From: Sesamum alatum
Taxonomy: Eukaryota; Streptophyta; Magnoliopsida; Lamiales; Pedaliaceae
DNA length: 64,000 bases
NCBI GenBank assembly: GCA_034509735.1
Contig: JACGWO010000004.1
Span: 11,637,395-11,701,394, forward strand
Reading direction: 5' to 3'
In this document: piece by piece, positions 23,148 to 34,364 of the stretch
Layout: every line of letters starts with the position of its first letter
Position numbering within the stretch: position 1 is the first letter of the stretch
Notes under the pieces: model-generated
Databases searched by the model: none
What the model was told of the DNA's origin: nothing
What the model saw: the letters and a program-made list of their open reading frames with translations, nothing else
Program-made: the position numbers and the translations under genes

Positions 23148-24706
23148 ATCAATTCTTCAATCAAGCCTACCAAAATTTATGGTATGATCAAATCATACCA
23201 AAAGGGAAGAGCTTGATTGGTGTTGATTTGTCTCTTTCCAAAAGAGATAAGTCATCATACCACCTAGCATGAAACATGGCTGATTTTGCTTCCTCCAAGG
23301 GAGCGTATCGGCCATGTTTAATTAAGGAAAGAAGTCCAACTTCTTCCCATTCCAAATTAGGAATTATTTCTCCTCTCGGGTATAATTTAACGGACCGGGT
23401 CTTATCGTAATCTAATTACGACGAACCCAATATTAAATCCAATTTAATGTCCACTTAAATTATTGCCGTTGATTTTTTAATCCAATTAAAAGATCTAACG
23501 TCTCAACATCTCAACTTTCCATATTTAATCGAAAATTCAATTTACCGATTAAATGAAAGCCCGATACAATATCGGCCCGTCCATCCAATGGACTTTCCCT
23601 TAAGTAATTCAATTACTTATTTTATCCTTCGAGGTTGACTCCAAGTCGATCTCTCAACCTCCTCGGTGATTTGTGTGTGACCCTTTAGGTTCACCCTCAA
23701 CTAGACTTGGGCCCGTGTCCCACAAGGGCCCGTTACCATGGGTGGCCGTCTAGCAACGGTCCATGGCACTAGAGACTAGGTGAATTGGCGTGAACATTTA
23801 GGCGCCGATTCCGTACGGGTACGATCCTTCCGTCTACCGTCTCCCGGCCTTAGTCTAGGGTATGGAATTGGGTGTCGGTTCCCATCCTTGACTAGGCATC
23901 TATGCTTAATACTCGAGACCACGTATGCTTCGTTGCGTCGACATAGGAAACCATTCCCTGTTCGACCAACCACTGTGGCCACAGCTTCAAACAGCATGAA
24001 TGTGTCTCCGAGTGCATAGGAGATACCTCTGTCACATACTGACAGGGGACGGATCCTCTTCTTGGAATCCACCGTTATTCTGACTGCACTGGACAAGGCT
24101 TATGATAATCATCTTATAGAATGATTACCTCTCGCCAGATCCAAGATACAGCCGTCCTGTGCACGCGACTGCCATGATCCCTCAAGTCTGAGGATTACTC
24201 CCGTACTATCGGAACCGGGGAAAACCAATCATACCGACCAAGCCTCCAAGGCTTCCATATGATGATCCCCGCGAGTCAGTCCAGTCGGCTCGACCCCAGT
24301 CGACCAACCCATTAAGATCGTGTAGGCGTCCCACGCCTGTCGCCGATGAAACACGGCTCTCATCCAATGAACACGACTCTTGACGCAAGTCTCAATAGGA
24401 CTCTCGATGCCCTGTCTCGAGGTCCTCGACTTGGAACGTCTCAGACCCAACTCTTAATCAGTTGGTTTCATGACCACCATCCAATGCGTGGCCCAACTGC
24501 ACGAGTTGTTATCTATGGTCTGTGGACTTTGTTGCGATATAAGTTAAACACCATTTTAACAAATGTAAAATGAGCACAACAAAGAAGGTACCATTGGTGA
24601 CGAATACTCATCTTATTCATCACATAATAATATTACATTCACATCAAGTTGTCGGATATGTTACAAATTGCCAAACCTATTGGCTTTCTGGTCACCTATT
24701 CCAACA
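23148..24706 (-). repeat. 3' LTR of R, part 2
   Basis: This continues the beta LTR after the solo insertion and ends CACCTATTCCAACA at 24706. With part 1 the LTR is about 2.2 kb. It contains the conserved U3 box with two CCATGG sites near 23730-23790. Confidence 0.9.
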
Positions 24707-24722
24707 ATCTCCCACTTGACCT
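24707..24722 (-). other. Polypurine tract of R
   Basis: The reverse of AGGTCAAGTGGGAGAT, adjoining the 3' LTR start; identical to the tract of A, B3 and E. Confidence 0.88.
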
Positions 24723-27040
24723 AAAGCCAATCACCCATTGGCCTCAAACCTCTTATTCAGATGGTGAGTATGGGCAACTTGCGACATGGGCTTAGCAAGT
24801 GGATCAGCTATGTTTTCTGCGGAGCTGACTCGGTCCATCCGAACGTCACTCCTGCTATCCATCTCTCTAAGAGATGGTAGCGTCTAAGAATATGCTTGGA
24901 TCGTGATGAGATCTCGGTTCCTTTGCTAGCGCTATCGTCCCGTTTTTATCATAAAAGATAATTACAGGCTTAGCAATGCTAGGTACTACATCCAACCCTT
25001 GGATGTAGCTCATCAACCAAACCACTCCTTAGCAGCTTCCAAAGCCGCTATGTATTCAAAACTCTATGGTGGAGTCCGCCGTGGTAGCCTACTTGGAACC
25101 CTTCCAAGTAACCACGCCATCATTAAGTCTGAACAATTAACCAGACTGAGACTTGGCATCATCGTCATCCGACTGGAAGCTAGCGTCGCTATAGCCTTCT
25201 AGTATCAACTCTCCACCGCCATAGATCAAGAACATGTCCTTAGTCCTTTTTAGGTACTTCAGGATAGTCTTGACTGCACTCCAGTATGCCTCCCCGGCAC
25301 ACGACTGATATCGACTTGTTACGCTCAAAGCGAAAGCCACATCAGGTCTAGTGCATTGAACAACATACTGTATGCTGCCTACGGCTGAAGCATAGGGGAT
25401 GTCCAACATCCTTTTAAGCTCCTCATCAGTCTTTGGAGACTGCTTCTTGGATAACTTAATTCCATGCCTCATAGGAAGGAATCCTCGTTTTGAGTTCTCC
25501 ATCTTGAATCTCTTCAAGACTTTCTCAATGTACGAGGACTGGGCCATTCCTAACATCCTTTTAGATCTATCCCTGTAGATCTTGATGCCAAGGATGTAGG
25601 ATGCCTCGCCCATATCCTTCATGGAGAATTGCGTTGACAACCAAGCTTTAGTGGTACCCAACATCTTAGCGTCATTCCCAATGAGCAAGATGTCATCAAC
25701 GTAAAGCACCAGAAACGCAACTGAGCTCCCACTGATCTTCTTGTATACACAAGGATCAGACTCGCTCTTGATGAAATCATATCCCCGTATGACTTCATCA
25801 AAACGTATGTTCCAGCTTCGGGTTTAACCCCTTTTGGTGGATCTGCTAGGGTCCAAACCTTGTTTGTACCTATCGAGTCCATCTCGGATTTCATGGCCTC
25901 AAGCCACTTGTCCGAATCGATGTCCGACATCGCTTCTCCGTATGTCTTTGGATCATTATCCAACTGACCGGTCAGGCCCAGAAATCCATATCTATCAGGT
26001 GCATGGGATACTCTGGCCGACCTACGGAGGACTGGAACAATATCAATGGGAACCACTGGCTCAGATGTCACTGCCGCCTCATGGGGTACCTCACTTGATT
26101 CCTCAAGGAGTAAACTCATCGCGTCGACTATCGGATGGAAAACCATTTTCCAAGAACACTGCGTTTCGCGAGACAAAAACCTTTTGCTCGGAGGGATCAT
26201 AGAAATAATACCCCGCAGTTTCTTTCGGATAGCCGATGAACCTGCATAAACTAGACCTTGAGTCCAGTTTATCTCCCACTAATCTCTTGACATATGCGGG
26301 GCAACCCCACACTTTCAAGTATTTGTAGGAGGCAGGCTTGCCATGCCATATCTCATATGGCATCTGGGATACCCTTTTAGATGGCGCCAAGTTCAAAACT
26401 TTGGCCGCCGTCTCAAGAGCGTATCCCCAGAAGGAAAGAGGTAGTTCGGTAAAACTCATCATGGATCGGACCATGTCCAACAAGGTCCGATTCCTCCTTT
26501 CAGACACACCATTAAGCTGCGGTGTTCCAGGAGGGGTCCACTGAGAGAGAATCCCATTCTCTTTAAGATAATCAGTAAACTCACCACTCAAATACTCTCC
26601 ACCTCGGTCCGACCGAAGGGCTTTGATCTTTCGACCGGTTTGGTTCTCTACTTCAAGTCTGTATTCCTTAAACCTTCCAAAGGCTTCAGACTTGTACCTC
26701 ATCAGGTAAACATAACCATACCGTGAGTGATCATCGGTAAAAGTTATGAAGTACGAGTACCCACCTCTAGCCTGAGTATTTAGTGGACCACAGACATCTG
26801 TATGGATCAAATCCAACAGACCACTGGCTAGCGATACTTTGTCCAACAAAGGGTTTCTTGGTCATCTTTCCCTTTAGACAGGATTCGCAGGTCGGTAGGT
26901 TGTCCAAATCGTCCATTTCTAGACTCTTTGAGTCCACCAACCTTCTTATCCTATCTTTAGAGATATGACCTAACCTCGCATGCCATATCTGTGCGTTATT
27001 ATGATCATCACATTTTCGTTTGTGTTCTGCAGTCATAATC
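24723..27040 (-). pseudogene. pol of R (integrase, deleted RT, broken RNase H)
   Basis: Integrase starts near 27036 (MTAEHKRKCDDHNN, WHARLGHIS, CESCLKGKMTKKPF). A two-base insertion near 26835 shifts the frame. From there to 26103 the catalytic core is clean: HTDVCGPL, RSDRGGEY and VSERRNRTL with 35 residues between the last Asp and Glu. The RT is missing 340 nt: PKGVKP joins EAG, deleting the first catalytic Asp (WQMDVKT) and shifting the frame, with CCCG at the junction (about 25817-25822). YVDD remains at the start of the next open stretch, which ends at SDASFQSDDDDAKSQSG. RNase H is then broken by stops and indels identical to those in B3. Confidence 0.9.
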
Positions 27041-28297
27041 TAATTAGACTGTTGAAATATGTACAGACCGTTGACCAATAAACCAAGCAGATGAGAAATA
27101 CCATCTTTGATAATGAAAAAACCATTTTTATTGATGTAAATTCATATCCCTCCTTATCAAGGACCGGGATGGAAACAATATTTTTAATCATGCTAGGTAC
27201 ATAGAAACAGTCGTTCAGTACAATCCTAACATGACTACTAATGGCTAACTCTAGTAATCCTACGGCCTCCGCAGCAACGGCCTTGCCATCGCCTAGCCTC
27301 AGGATCATCTCATCCTTGGTTAGCCTTCTGCTTCTTTGTAGTGCCTGCAAATCATTGCAGATGTCAGCACCACACCCGGTATTCAATACCCATGAAGCAG
27401 AATTAGTAATCATATTTACTTCAACCACAAACATACCTGCATTGGAGAGGAGTTGTGGGCACTCCCTCTTCCAATGCCCTTTCCCTTGGCAATGCATGCA
27501 GACATCATTTGCCTTCGACCGCTGAGAACCACGGGCCTTCCCTTTCCCTTTGCTCGGTCCAACCGGAGCAACAGGGACGCCCGGAGCATGAGCAGGGGCC
27601 ACAACCGTCTTCCCTTTGCCCTTCTTCCTCTTCCAGCGTTCGGCCCTCTTGCCATTCGCCTTGGAGGTCGAAGCCTCTCCTATCAATACCGCCGGCGCCG
27701 ACTTGTGGGTCGTTGCCTCGTATTGGACCAGCATGTTGATCAACTCATGAATAGACCTCTCAAGTCCGTTCATGTTGTAGTTTACAACAAACGGGTCATA
27801 GGATGGAGGAAGCGACTGGAGGATCACGTCAATGTACGTGTCATTGTTAAGCCAAGCTTTAAGGTCCTCGAGTTTCTCCACTAGGGAGAGCATCTTGACC
27901 CCATGACTCTGTACAGATGCTCCTTCAGCGAGCTTGGTGCCAAAGAATGCTTTTGTGGCGGCATATCTAATATGCCTATCCGGAACCACATAAACCTCGT
28001 TCATGCGGAGCATTATGGCGGAGACGTTGTCCAGGCTCTCATACTGCTTCTGGATGTCGTTAGACATCGAAGCCAGTATGATACTACGTACTTTCCGGTT
28101 GTCCTCATGCCATTTCTCGAACGTCAAACGTTCTTCAGGCATGGACCCCTCCAGTAAGTTGCTCGGTGGCGGCTCGTCCAAGACGTAGCCTTGGTTCTCG
28201 AAACCAGGACAATCCTCAGGTTTCTCAGCCAGTCCGAGTAGTTCGTTCCGTTGAATTTGTTAGTCTCAAGAATCATGGTTAACGGGTTCTTAGACAT
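27033..28297 (-). pseudogene. gag-protease of R
   Basis: Gag starts at 28297 (MSKNPLTMILETNKFNGTN). A one-base loss near 28205 (CCTGG for CCTCGG) breaks the early frame; from 28181 it is open for 382 codons. It shows the copia Gag core (DTYIDVILQSLPPSYDPFVV), the basic stretch RKKGKGKT and the zinc knuckle CMHCQGKGHWKRECPQ. The protease follows (ICNDLQALQRSRRL, LRLGDGKAVAAEAVG), but its active-site DTG reads NTG. Another single-base loss near 27137 ends the frame at 27033. The gag end ATGCAG-GTATGT keeps the proposed splice donor. Confidence 0.92.
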
Positions 28298-29552
28298 ATC
28301 TACATTAATGAAAATGTAAAGCAGAAATTAGCAGATGATGGTAATATTATTGTTCAAGTTGAAGACTTGGTCTTTTAGTCTTTAACCCTCCCACTATTTA
28401 TACGAAAGTCCGCCACTCTCAAACGGAGTTTCGGGAAACCATTTCCTAGTGGGCTTGAGATCCACAGGCGTAATCTCCATGCCCCGCTTTTATGATTCAC
28501 ATGAAGAAGACCTCGTGGGAGATATCCAATATCATTCTCATCCAATGAGATTCCCAAGATATTTTGCCTCACCTATTCACATGGTCCCGAGGACTCCAAG
28601 CGAACCATGTTACTCAGTGTTGGACCCGACCCATCAACAAAATCATGCCTCAAACTGTCGCCCCCCACGACTCGTGAGACAGGGAAACAACGAGCGCAGT
28701 CTTTTTGTTCACCATAATAGTGCAGCTTTCCCCTATTCCAAGTGTGCCACGACTTGTGAGACCACACTTGGGTAGTGGTAGCTTCCTCACCACATTGTTG
28801 TGGATGGAAGGCTCGGATAGACCAAAATACCATTTTGATCCAAGTCCGTTCTGGGCCTAATATTTAATTTGGTCCAACCAAATGAGAGTATAAGTGTGAC
28901 CGAGACCTCATCACATTATGGTGTTTTAGCATGCATAAATATCCAATATTTAAAGCGATAAATAAAAAACGCCGCATGCATAAAACATAGCATACCCCTG
29001 TTAGGATGATCACAAGCCCAACCTATGCGACCCACTGAGCCCGCAGTGAGTCTATGGTCTGTCTAGGGTGGTCCTAAATTATTACAATAGTAATATACCC
29101 ATTGTCATTCCAATGGGCCTTGTAGTGCTCTTGTTTCACGCCTTGATGCTCCTCCTTGGGGTCTCCGACTCCAATTGCTTGTTAAAATTGAAACCTCACC
29201 AATCCTATCTACTCTCATTACAACTGAAAGTAATACATCGGTAATAAAGAAAACAAGCCTTAACATCATGAGGCTGAAAATACGGGAGATGATAGTCCCA
29301 AAAACAAGAGGCACGCAGGCCCCACCCAACAGAAAATAAATAAACATTCATTCATCCATACACAAGGTCTAGGGCTTTGTGATCATCCCATTTTGATTCC
29401 ATCAACTCACATATAACATAATTATTCCAAATAATCATACAATAAAACCAATGGATATTCCAAATATCCAAGTGATGTCCAACATCACAAAAGCATAAAC
29501 ATATAAATAATATGCAAAATTCAAATTTTCAAATTTAATGGACATTTTACAC

Positions 29553-31545
29553 TGAAAAGATTATGTGGATCGTCCCGGGAAAAGCGCGAATGCGGAAGCG
29601 CGGTATAATGAAAAATTAAAACGGAATTTAAACATGCTTTTAAATTAAAAACACGTTTCAAAGGGTGTGCCTTTGAAAATTTTCCCGGGCATTCGGTGTA
29701 TCTCATGAACGTATAACATAAAATAAATCATGGAGGCCATAGGGTTGAAAATTAAAGAGGGACGAAAATTTAAAACGAGACCTACCCGTTGTCGTTTTCG
29801 TCTTCAACGGCTACACGCGTTGTTCCCTGTTTTGCACCAAGATCCCGTCTTTGAGACCCTCTAATTCATGACACACGATCCACCCACGTATCTTGCACGT
29901 CGTGCTAGCAACGAACAAGTGTATAATTTTGGAGTGGATGAATCAATAACACATTATCAATTAATGGTATTGATTCATCAAGATTCTAATGTTCCAAGAA
30001 CAAAAGAATCAAGAAAACTATTTTCTTGAGAGAGAGAGGGGCGGACGAGAGAGATGGGAGAAAGAGAGAAACCGTGTGTGTGTGTTGTGTGTGTGTGTTG
30101 GAGTTTCATCATCATGTAAATTGTAGGATGCTAGGGGTTTATATAGAAGAGGAGTTTAATCCTCTTTAAACTCCTCTTTTAAGAACTCTAATTTGATTAG
30201 GATTTTGACCTAGTCAAAGTCCTAGTCAAACTAGTGTTTTGACCTAGTCAAAACGATCCTAGCCATCCATCTCTCCCATTAATCTCAACCGTTGATTTAA
30301 TTTAATTTAATGGAAATATTTAAAACCTATTTAAATATTTCCAAGAGGCTAAAATAAATATAAATATTATTTAAGCCCATTAAATAAATCCTTTTGATAA
30401 ATCCAATTTATCAATTTAATTCCTTCTATCAAATAGAAAAGAATTATTTCTCCAAGAAAAATAAAGGTCCCGATTAAATCTAATTTAATCATTCCTTCAC
30501 TCCAATATTTAATTCCAATTTAAATATTTAATTGTGTGTGGATAGTGTGTGACTCTTTAGGTTCACCATTCAGCTAGACTTGGTCGGATTCCTAGAATCC
30601 GTCCGTTACCATGGGTGGCCGTCTAGCAACGGTCCATGGCACTAGAGACTAGGTGAAATATTCAGGGATGAACATTTAGGCTCTAACAGTACGCTTGTCC
30701 TTCTGTCTTCGGTCTCATCACTTAGTGTCTAGGGCACGGATAACGCAGGCACCCATCTTGGACCTAAGTGTCGGTCTGTCCTCACTAAACGCCGCAAGGA
30801 AACCTTCCCTTCTGTTCAGTCACTGTGGCCACAGTTTTAGGGACAAGACCTAGAGCATACATGAGACTCAACTGTCAAAACCTATTGACAGGAGACAGAT
30901 CCTTTCTTGGAATCTACTGTCACTTTGCACACCAGGACTGCACTAGACATGGCTTATGACTACCAAAGAGAATTCTGGCAATCTCTCACCATATCTAAGA
31001 TACAGTTCTGATGTACAGGTAAACTCAGTAATTCCTCAAGTCAAAGGACTTGACCTGTACCGTTGGAACCGGGAATACTCGTCATACCTTGCAGACCATA
31101 CTCAAGGTCCTCCGTAAGACGGTTCCCACGAGTCACCTCAGTCAGCTGCGTCCTAGCAGGCTAACCCACTAACACTGCTTAGACGATCCTCGTCACCCGT
31201 CGATGAAACACGACAGCAGATGCTTAGTGCAAGTCTCAAATGGAATCCCGGTACCCATTTTCGGGATTCCTTGACTTGGAGATTTCCGGACTGATTCGGG
31301 AAGACTGATTTCATGGACCTACCTCCAAGCGTAGTCCCAGTCCCCGAAACCGAATCTCAGTCCGTGGGCTCTGTTTGCGTAGTGAACAGATATGGATAAA
31401 TAGGTGCAAGTGAACACAAACAAAGTAATGCCAAATGAAAATTCACTTCTTTATTCATTAATGATTTATCAAAACACCTATAATTGTCTAGACATAGGTT
31501 ACATATACCCGCCAAAATTGGCTTACATGGTCACCTATTCTAACA
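29553..31545 (-). mobile_element. Solo LTR, alpha group (1993 bp), in the leader of R
   Basis: It runs from TGAAAAGATTATGTGG to CTATTCTAACA in reverse, flanked by TACAC (29548-29552, 31546-31550). It is almost the same sequence as the solo LTR at 21155-23142 and has the same orientation. The distinct flanking duplications show two separate insertions rather than one duplicated segment. Confidence 0.93.
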
Positions 31546-32131
31546 TACACAATGCATCCAATGCATGTATTCATCCCAAATTAATTAAGCAAAATTAATC
31601 CAAGAAATAATCCAATTATTCCAAAATCAAAAATGCAAAATTAATATGTTTTCAGAATAATGTGCAGAAAATACAGAAAATCGAATTTTTTCGGAAAAGT
31701 CGAAAAACGGCACAAAACGGCCCAGCCGTTGTGCTGGCCGGCCGCCCGCGCGCACAGGGCAGCGGCCGGCTGGACACAGCGCCCGCGCGCGCCCCTTTGT
31801 GCGCGCCTGTGCGCAGCATCCGCGCGCTGGCCGAAGCCCAGCGCGCGCAGGCGCCCGCCTGCGCGCGGCCGCTGCCGACCGATCCCAATTTTTTTTTTTT
31901 TTTTGTTTTTTCAAAACTGTTTCAGCACAATAACATCAATATTATTCTGAAAATAAGCATGCAATTTTAGATCCAATCTAACAAAATTAAGCATGCCAAA
32001 AGTCCATTAAATCCAAACAATAGAATCATCATATTATTCATATATTTATGTAATCTAACATACCAATAAAGCCATTTAAAAGCAAGTAGATCATGCCAAA
32101 CACATAGATCTATGCCCCTTACATCGAACCG

Positions 32132-32144
32132 GGCTCTGATACCA
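32132..32144 (-). other. Primer-binding site of R
   Basis: GGCTCTGATACCA, the reverse of TGGTATCAGAGCC, two bases inside the 5' LTR end at 32147. Confidence 0.92.
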
Positions 32145-32146
32145 CT

Positions 32147-33286
32147 TGAAGGACAAGCGGATCCGCCCGGGAGCGCGAGCGGAAGCGAGAAAGCGTGGAA
32201 ATTGCGTAAATTTAAATCAAATTCAAAATACGCGAATCCCAAGGGGTGTACCCTTTAGGTTCACCCTCAGCTAGACTTGGGCCCGTGTCCCACAAGGGCC
32301 CGTTACCATGGGTGGCCGTCTAGCAACGGTCCATGGCACTAGAGACTAGGTGAATTGGCGTGAACATTTAGGCGCCGATTCCATACGGGTACGATCCTTC
32401 CGTCTACCGTCTCCCGGCCTTAGTTTAGGGTATGGAATTGGGCGTCGGTTCCTATCCTTGACTAGGCATCTATGCTTAATACTCGAGACCACGTATGCTT
32501 CATTGCGTCGACACAGGAAACCATTCCCTGTTCGACCAACCATTGTGGCCACAGCTTCAAACAGCATGAACGTGTCTCCGAGTGCATAGGAGATACCTCT
32601 GTCACATACTGACAGGGGACGGATCCTCTTCTTGGAATCCACCGTCCTCGCTACACATTCTGACTGCACTGGACAAGGCTTATGATAATCATCTTACAGA
32701 ATGATTACCTCTCGCCAGATCCAAGATACAGCCATCCTGTGCACGCGACTGCCATGATCCCTCAAGTCTGAGGATTACTCCCGTACTATCGGAACCGAGG
32801 AAAACCAATCATACCGACCAAGCCTCCAAGGCTTCCATATGATGATCCCCGGGAGTCAGTCCAGTCGGCTCGACCCCAGTCGACCAACCCATCAAGATCG
32901 TGTAGGCGTCCCACGCTTGTCGCCGATGAAACACGGCACTCATCCAATGAACACGACTCTTGACGCAAGTCTCAATAGGACTCTCGATGCCCTGTCTCGA
33001 GGTCCTCGACTTGGAACGTTTCAGACCCAACTCTTAATCAGTTGGTTTCATGACCACTATCCAATGCGTGGCCCAACTGCACGAGTTGTTATCCATGGTC
33101 TGTGGGCTTTGTTGCGATATAAGTTAAACACCATTTTAACAAATGTAAGATGAGCGCAACAAAGAAGATACCATTGGTGACGAATACTCATCTTATTCAT
33201 CACATAATAATATTACATTCACATCAAGTTGTCGGATAGGTTACAAATTGCCAAACCTATTGGCTTTCTGGTCACCTATTCCAACA
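32147..33286 (-). repeat. 5' LTR of R with a 1.1-kb internal deletion
   Basis: It begins TGAAGGACAAGCGGATCC and ends CCTATTCCAACA, but is only 1140 bp long compared with about 2.2 kb for the 3' LTR. At about 32250 the sequence jumps from GGGGTGTACCCTT to TAGGTTCACCCTC. ACCCTT occurs at both deletion ends in the full LTR, so the loss is a microhomology deletion. It removes the TATA and R/U5 regions, leaving this copy without a promoter. Confidence 0.9.
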
Positions 33287-34364
33287 AAAACGGCCTTCCT
33301 CAACGGTTTCGTAGAGCAAGAGATCTATATGTATTAGCCGAAAGGTTTCACAACTGTTGGAGAAGAGCAAAAGGTCTATCGTCTCCAAAGGTCCATCTAT
33401 GGCCTTAAACAAGCTTCCCGAAGCTGGAAAATACGTTTTGATGAAGTCATACGGGGATATAATTTCATCAAAAATGAGTCCGATCCTTGTGTATACAAGA
33501 AGATCAGTGGGAGCTCAGTTGCGTTTCTGGTGCTTTATGTGGATGACATCTTGCTCATTGGGAATGATGCTAAGATGTTTGGTACCACTAAAGTTTGGTT
33601 GTATACGCAATTGTCCATGAAGGATATGGGCGAGGCTTCCTACATCCTTGGCATCAAGATCTACAGGGATAGATCTAGAAGGATGTTAGGAATGGCCCAG
33701 TCCTCGTATATTGAGAAAGTCTTGAAGAGATTCAAGATGGAGAACTCAAAACGAGGATTCCTACGAGGTATGGAATTAAGTTGTCCAAGAAGCAGTCTCC
33801 TAAGACTGATGAAGAGTTTAAACGGATGTTGGACATCCCCTATGCTTCAGCCGTAGGCACCATACAGTATGTTGTTCAGTGCACTAGACCTGATGTGGCT
33901 TTCGCTTTTAGCGTAACTAGTCGATATCAGTCGTGTCCGGGGAGGCACACTAGAGTGCATTCAAGACTATCCTGAAGTACCGGAAAATGACTAAGGACAT
34001 GTTCTTGATCTATGGCGGTGGAGAGTTGAAACTGGAAGGCTATAGCGACACTAGCTTCCAGTCGGATGACGATGATGCCAAGTCTCAGTTTGGTTTTGTA
34101 TTTAGACTAAATGGTGGCGTGGTTACTTGGAAGGGTTCCAAGCAGGCTACCATGGCGGACTCCACCATAGAGTCTGAATACATAGCAACTTCGGAAGCTG
34201 CTAAGGAGGCAGTTTGGATGAAGAGCTACATCCAAGAGTTGGGTGTAGTACCTAGCATCGCTGAGCCAGTAGTTATCTTCTGCGATAACAACGGGGTAAT
34301 AGCACAAGTAAAGGAATCGAGATCTCATCACCGATCCAAGCATATTCTTAGATGCTACCATCTC
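33287..34364 (+). pseudogene. pol of B2, part 2 (RT and RNase H)
   Basis: AAAAC (33287-33291) is the duplicated target; AFLNGFVEQEIYM continues the RT exactly from 20495. A TAG replaces Gln/Asp near 33334. YVDD is present (about 33535-33546), followed by YILGIKIYRDRSRRMLG. A short deletion near 33763 (GFLRGME for GFLPMRHGIK) shifts the frame and further indels follow near 33935. RNase H shows SDTSFQSDDDD, SEYIATSEAAKE and CDNNG. The frame ends at ILRCYHLS where a deletion joins it to LTR sequence at 34363-34364. Confidence 0.9.

Larger units (their letters stand above)
28298..32146 (-). other. Leader of R with GC island, split by an alpha solo LTR
   Basis: Without the solo LTR at 29553-31545 the leader is about 1.85 kb. 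The GC-rich block lies at 31731-31888, followed by a T-run, and its conserved hairpin AACGGC-CCA-GCCGTT is at 31716-31730. The near-palindromic pair lies at 28665-28679 and 28747-28761 on the reverse strand. No gene is seen. Confidence 0.8.
20496..33286 (-). mobile_element. Element R, beta copia inserted in the RT of B2
   Basis: It is flanked by the exact duplication AAAAC (20491-20495, 33287-33291). On the reverse strand the order is 5' LTR (32147-33286, internally deleted), primer-binding site, leader, gag-protease, integrase, partial RT, RNase H, polypurine tract, and 3' LTR (20496-24706). Two alpha solo LTRs are nested in it. It shares with B3 a 340-nt deletion in RT and the same broken RNase H, so it was already defective when it moved. 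Confidence 0.92.
14239..34364 (+). mobile_element. Element B2, beta copia nested in B1, itself split by R
   Basis: The order is 5' LTR (14239-16372), leader, gag, pol to 20495, element R (20496-33286), then pol again (33292-34364). TATGG (14234-14238) is the left target duplication; its partner and B2's 3' LTR are lost in the deletion at 34363-34364. B2 lacks the protease segment with the same junction as B1 but keeps the complete RT region that R and B3 lack. Confidence 0.85.
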
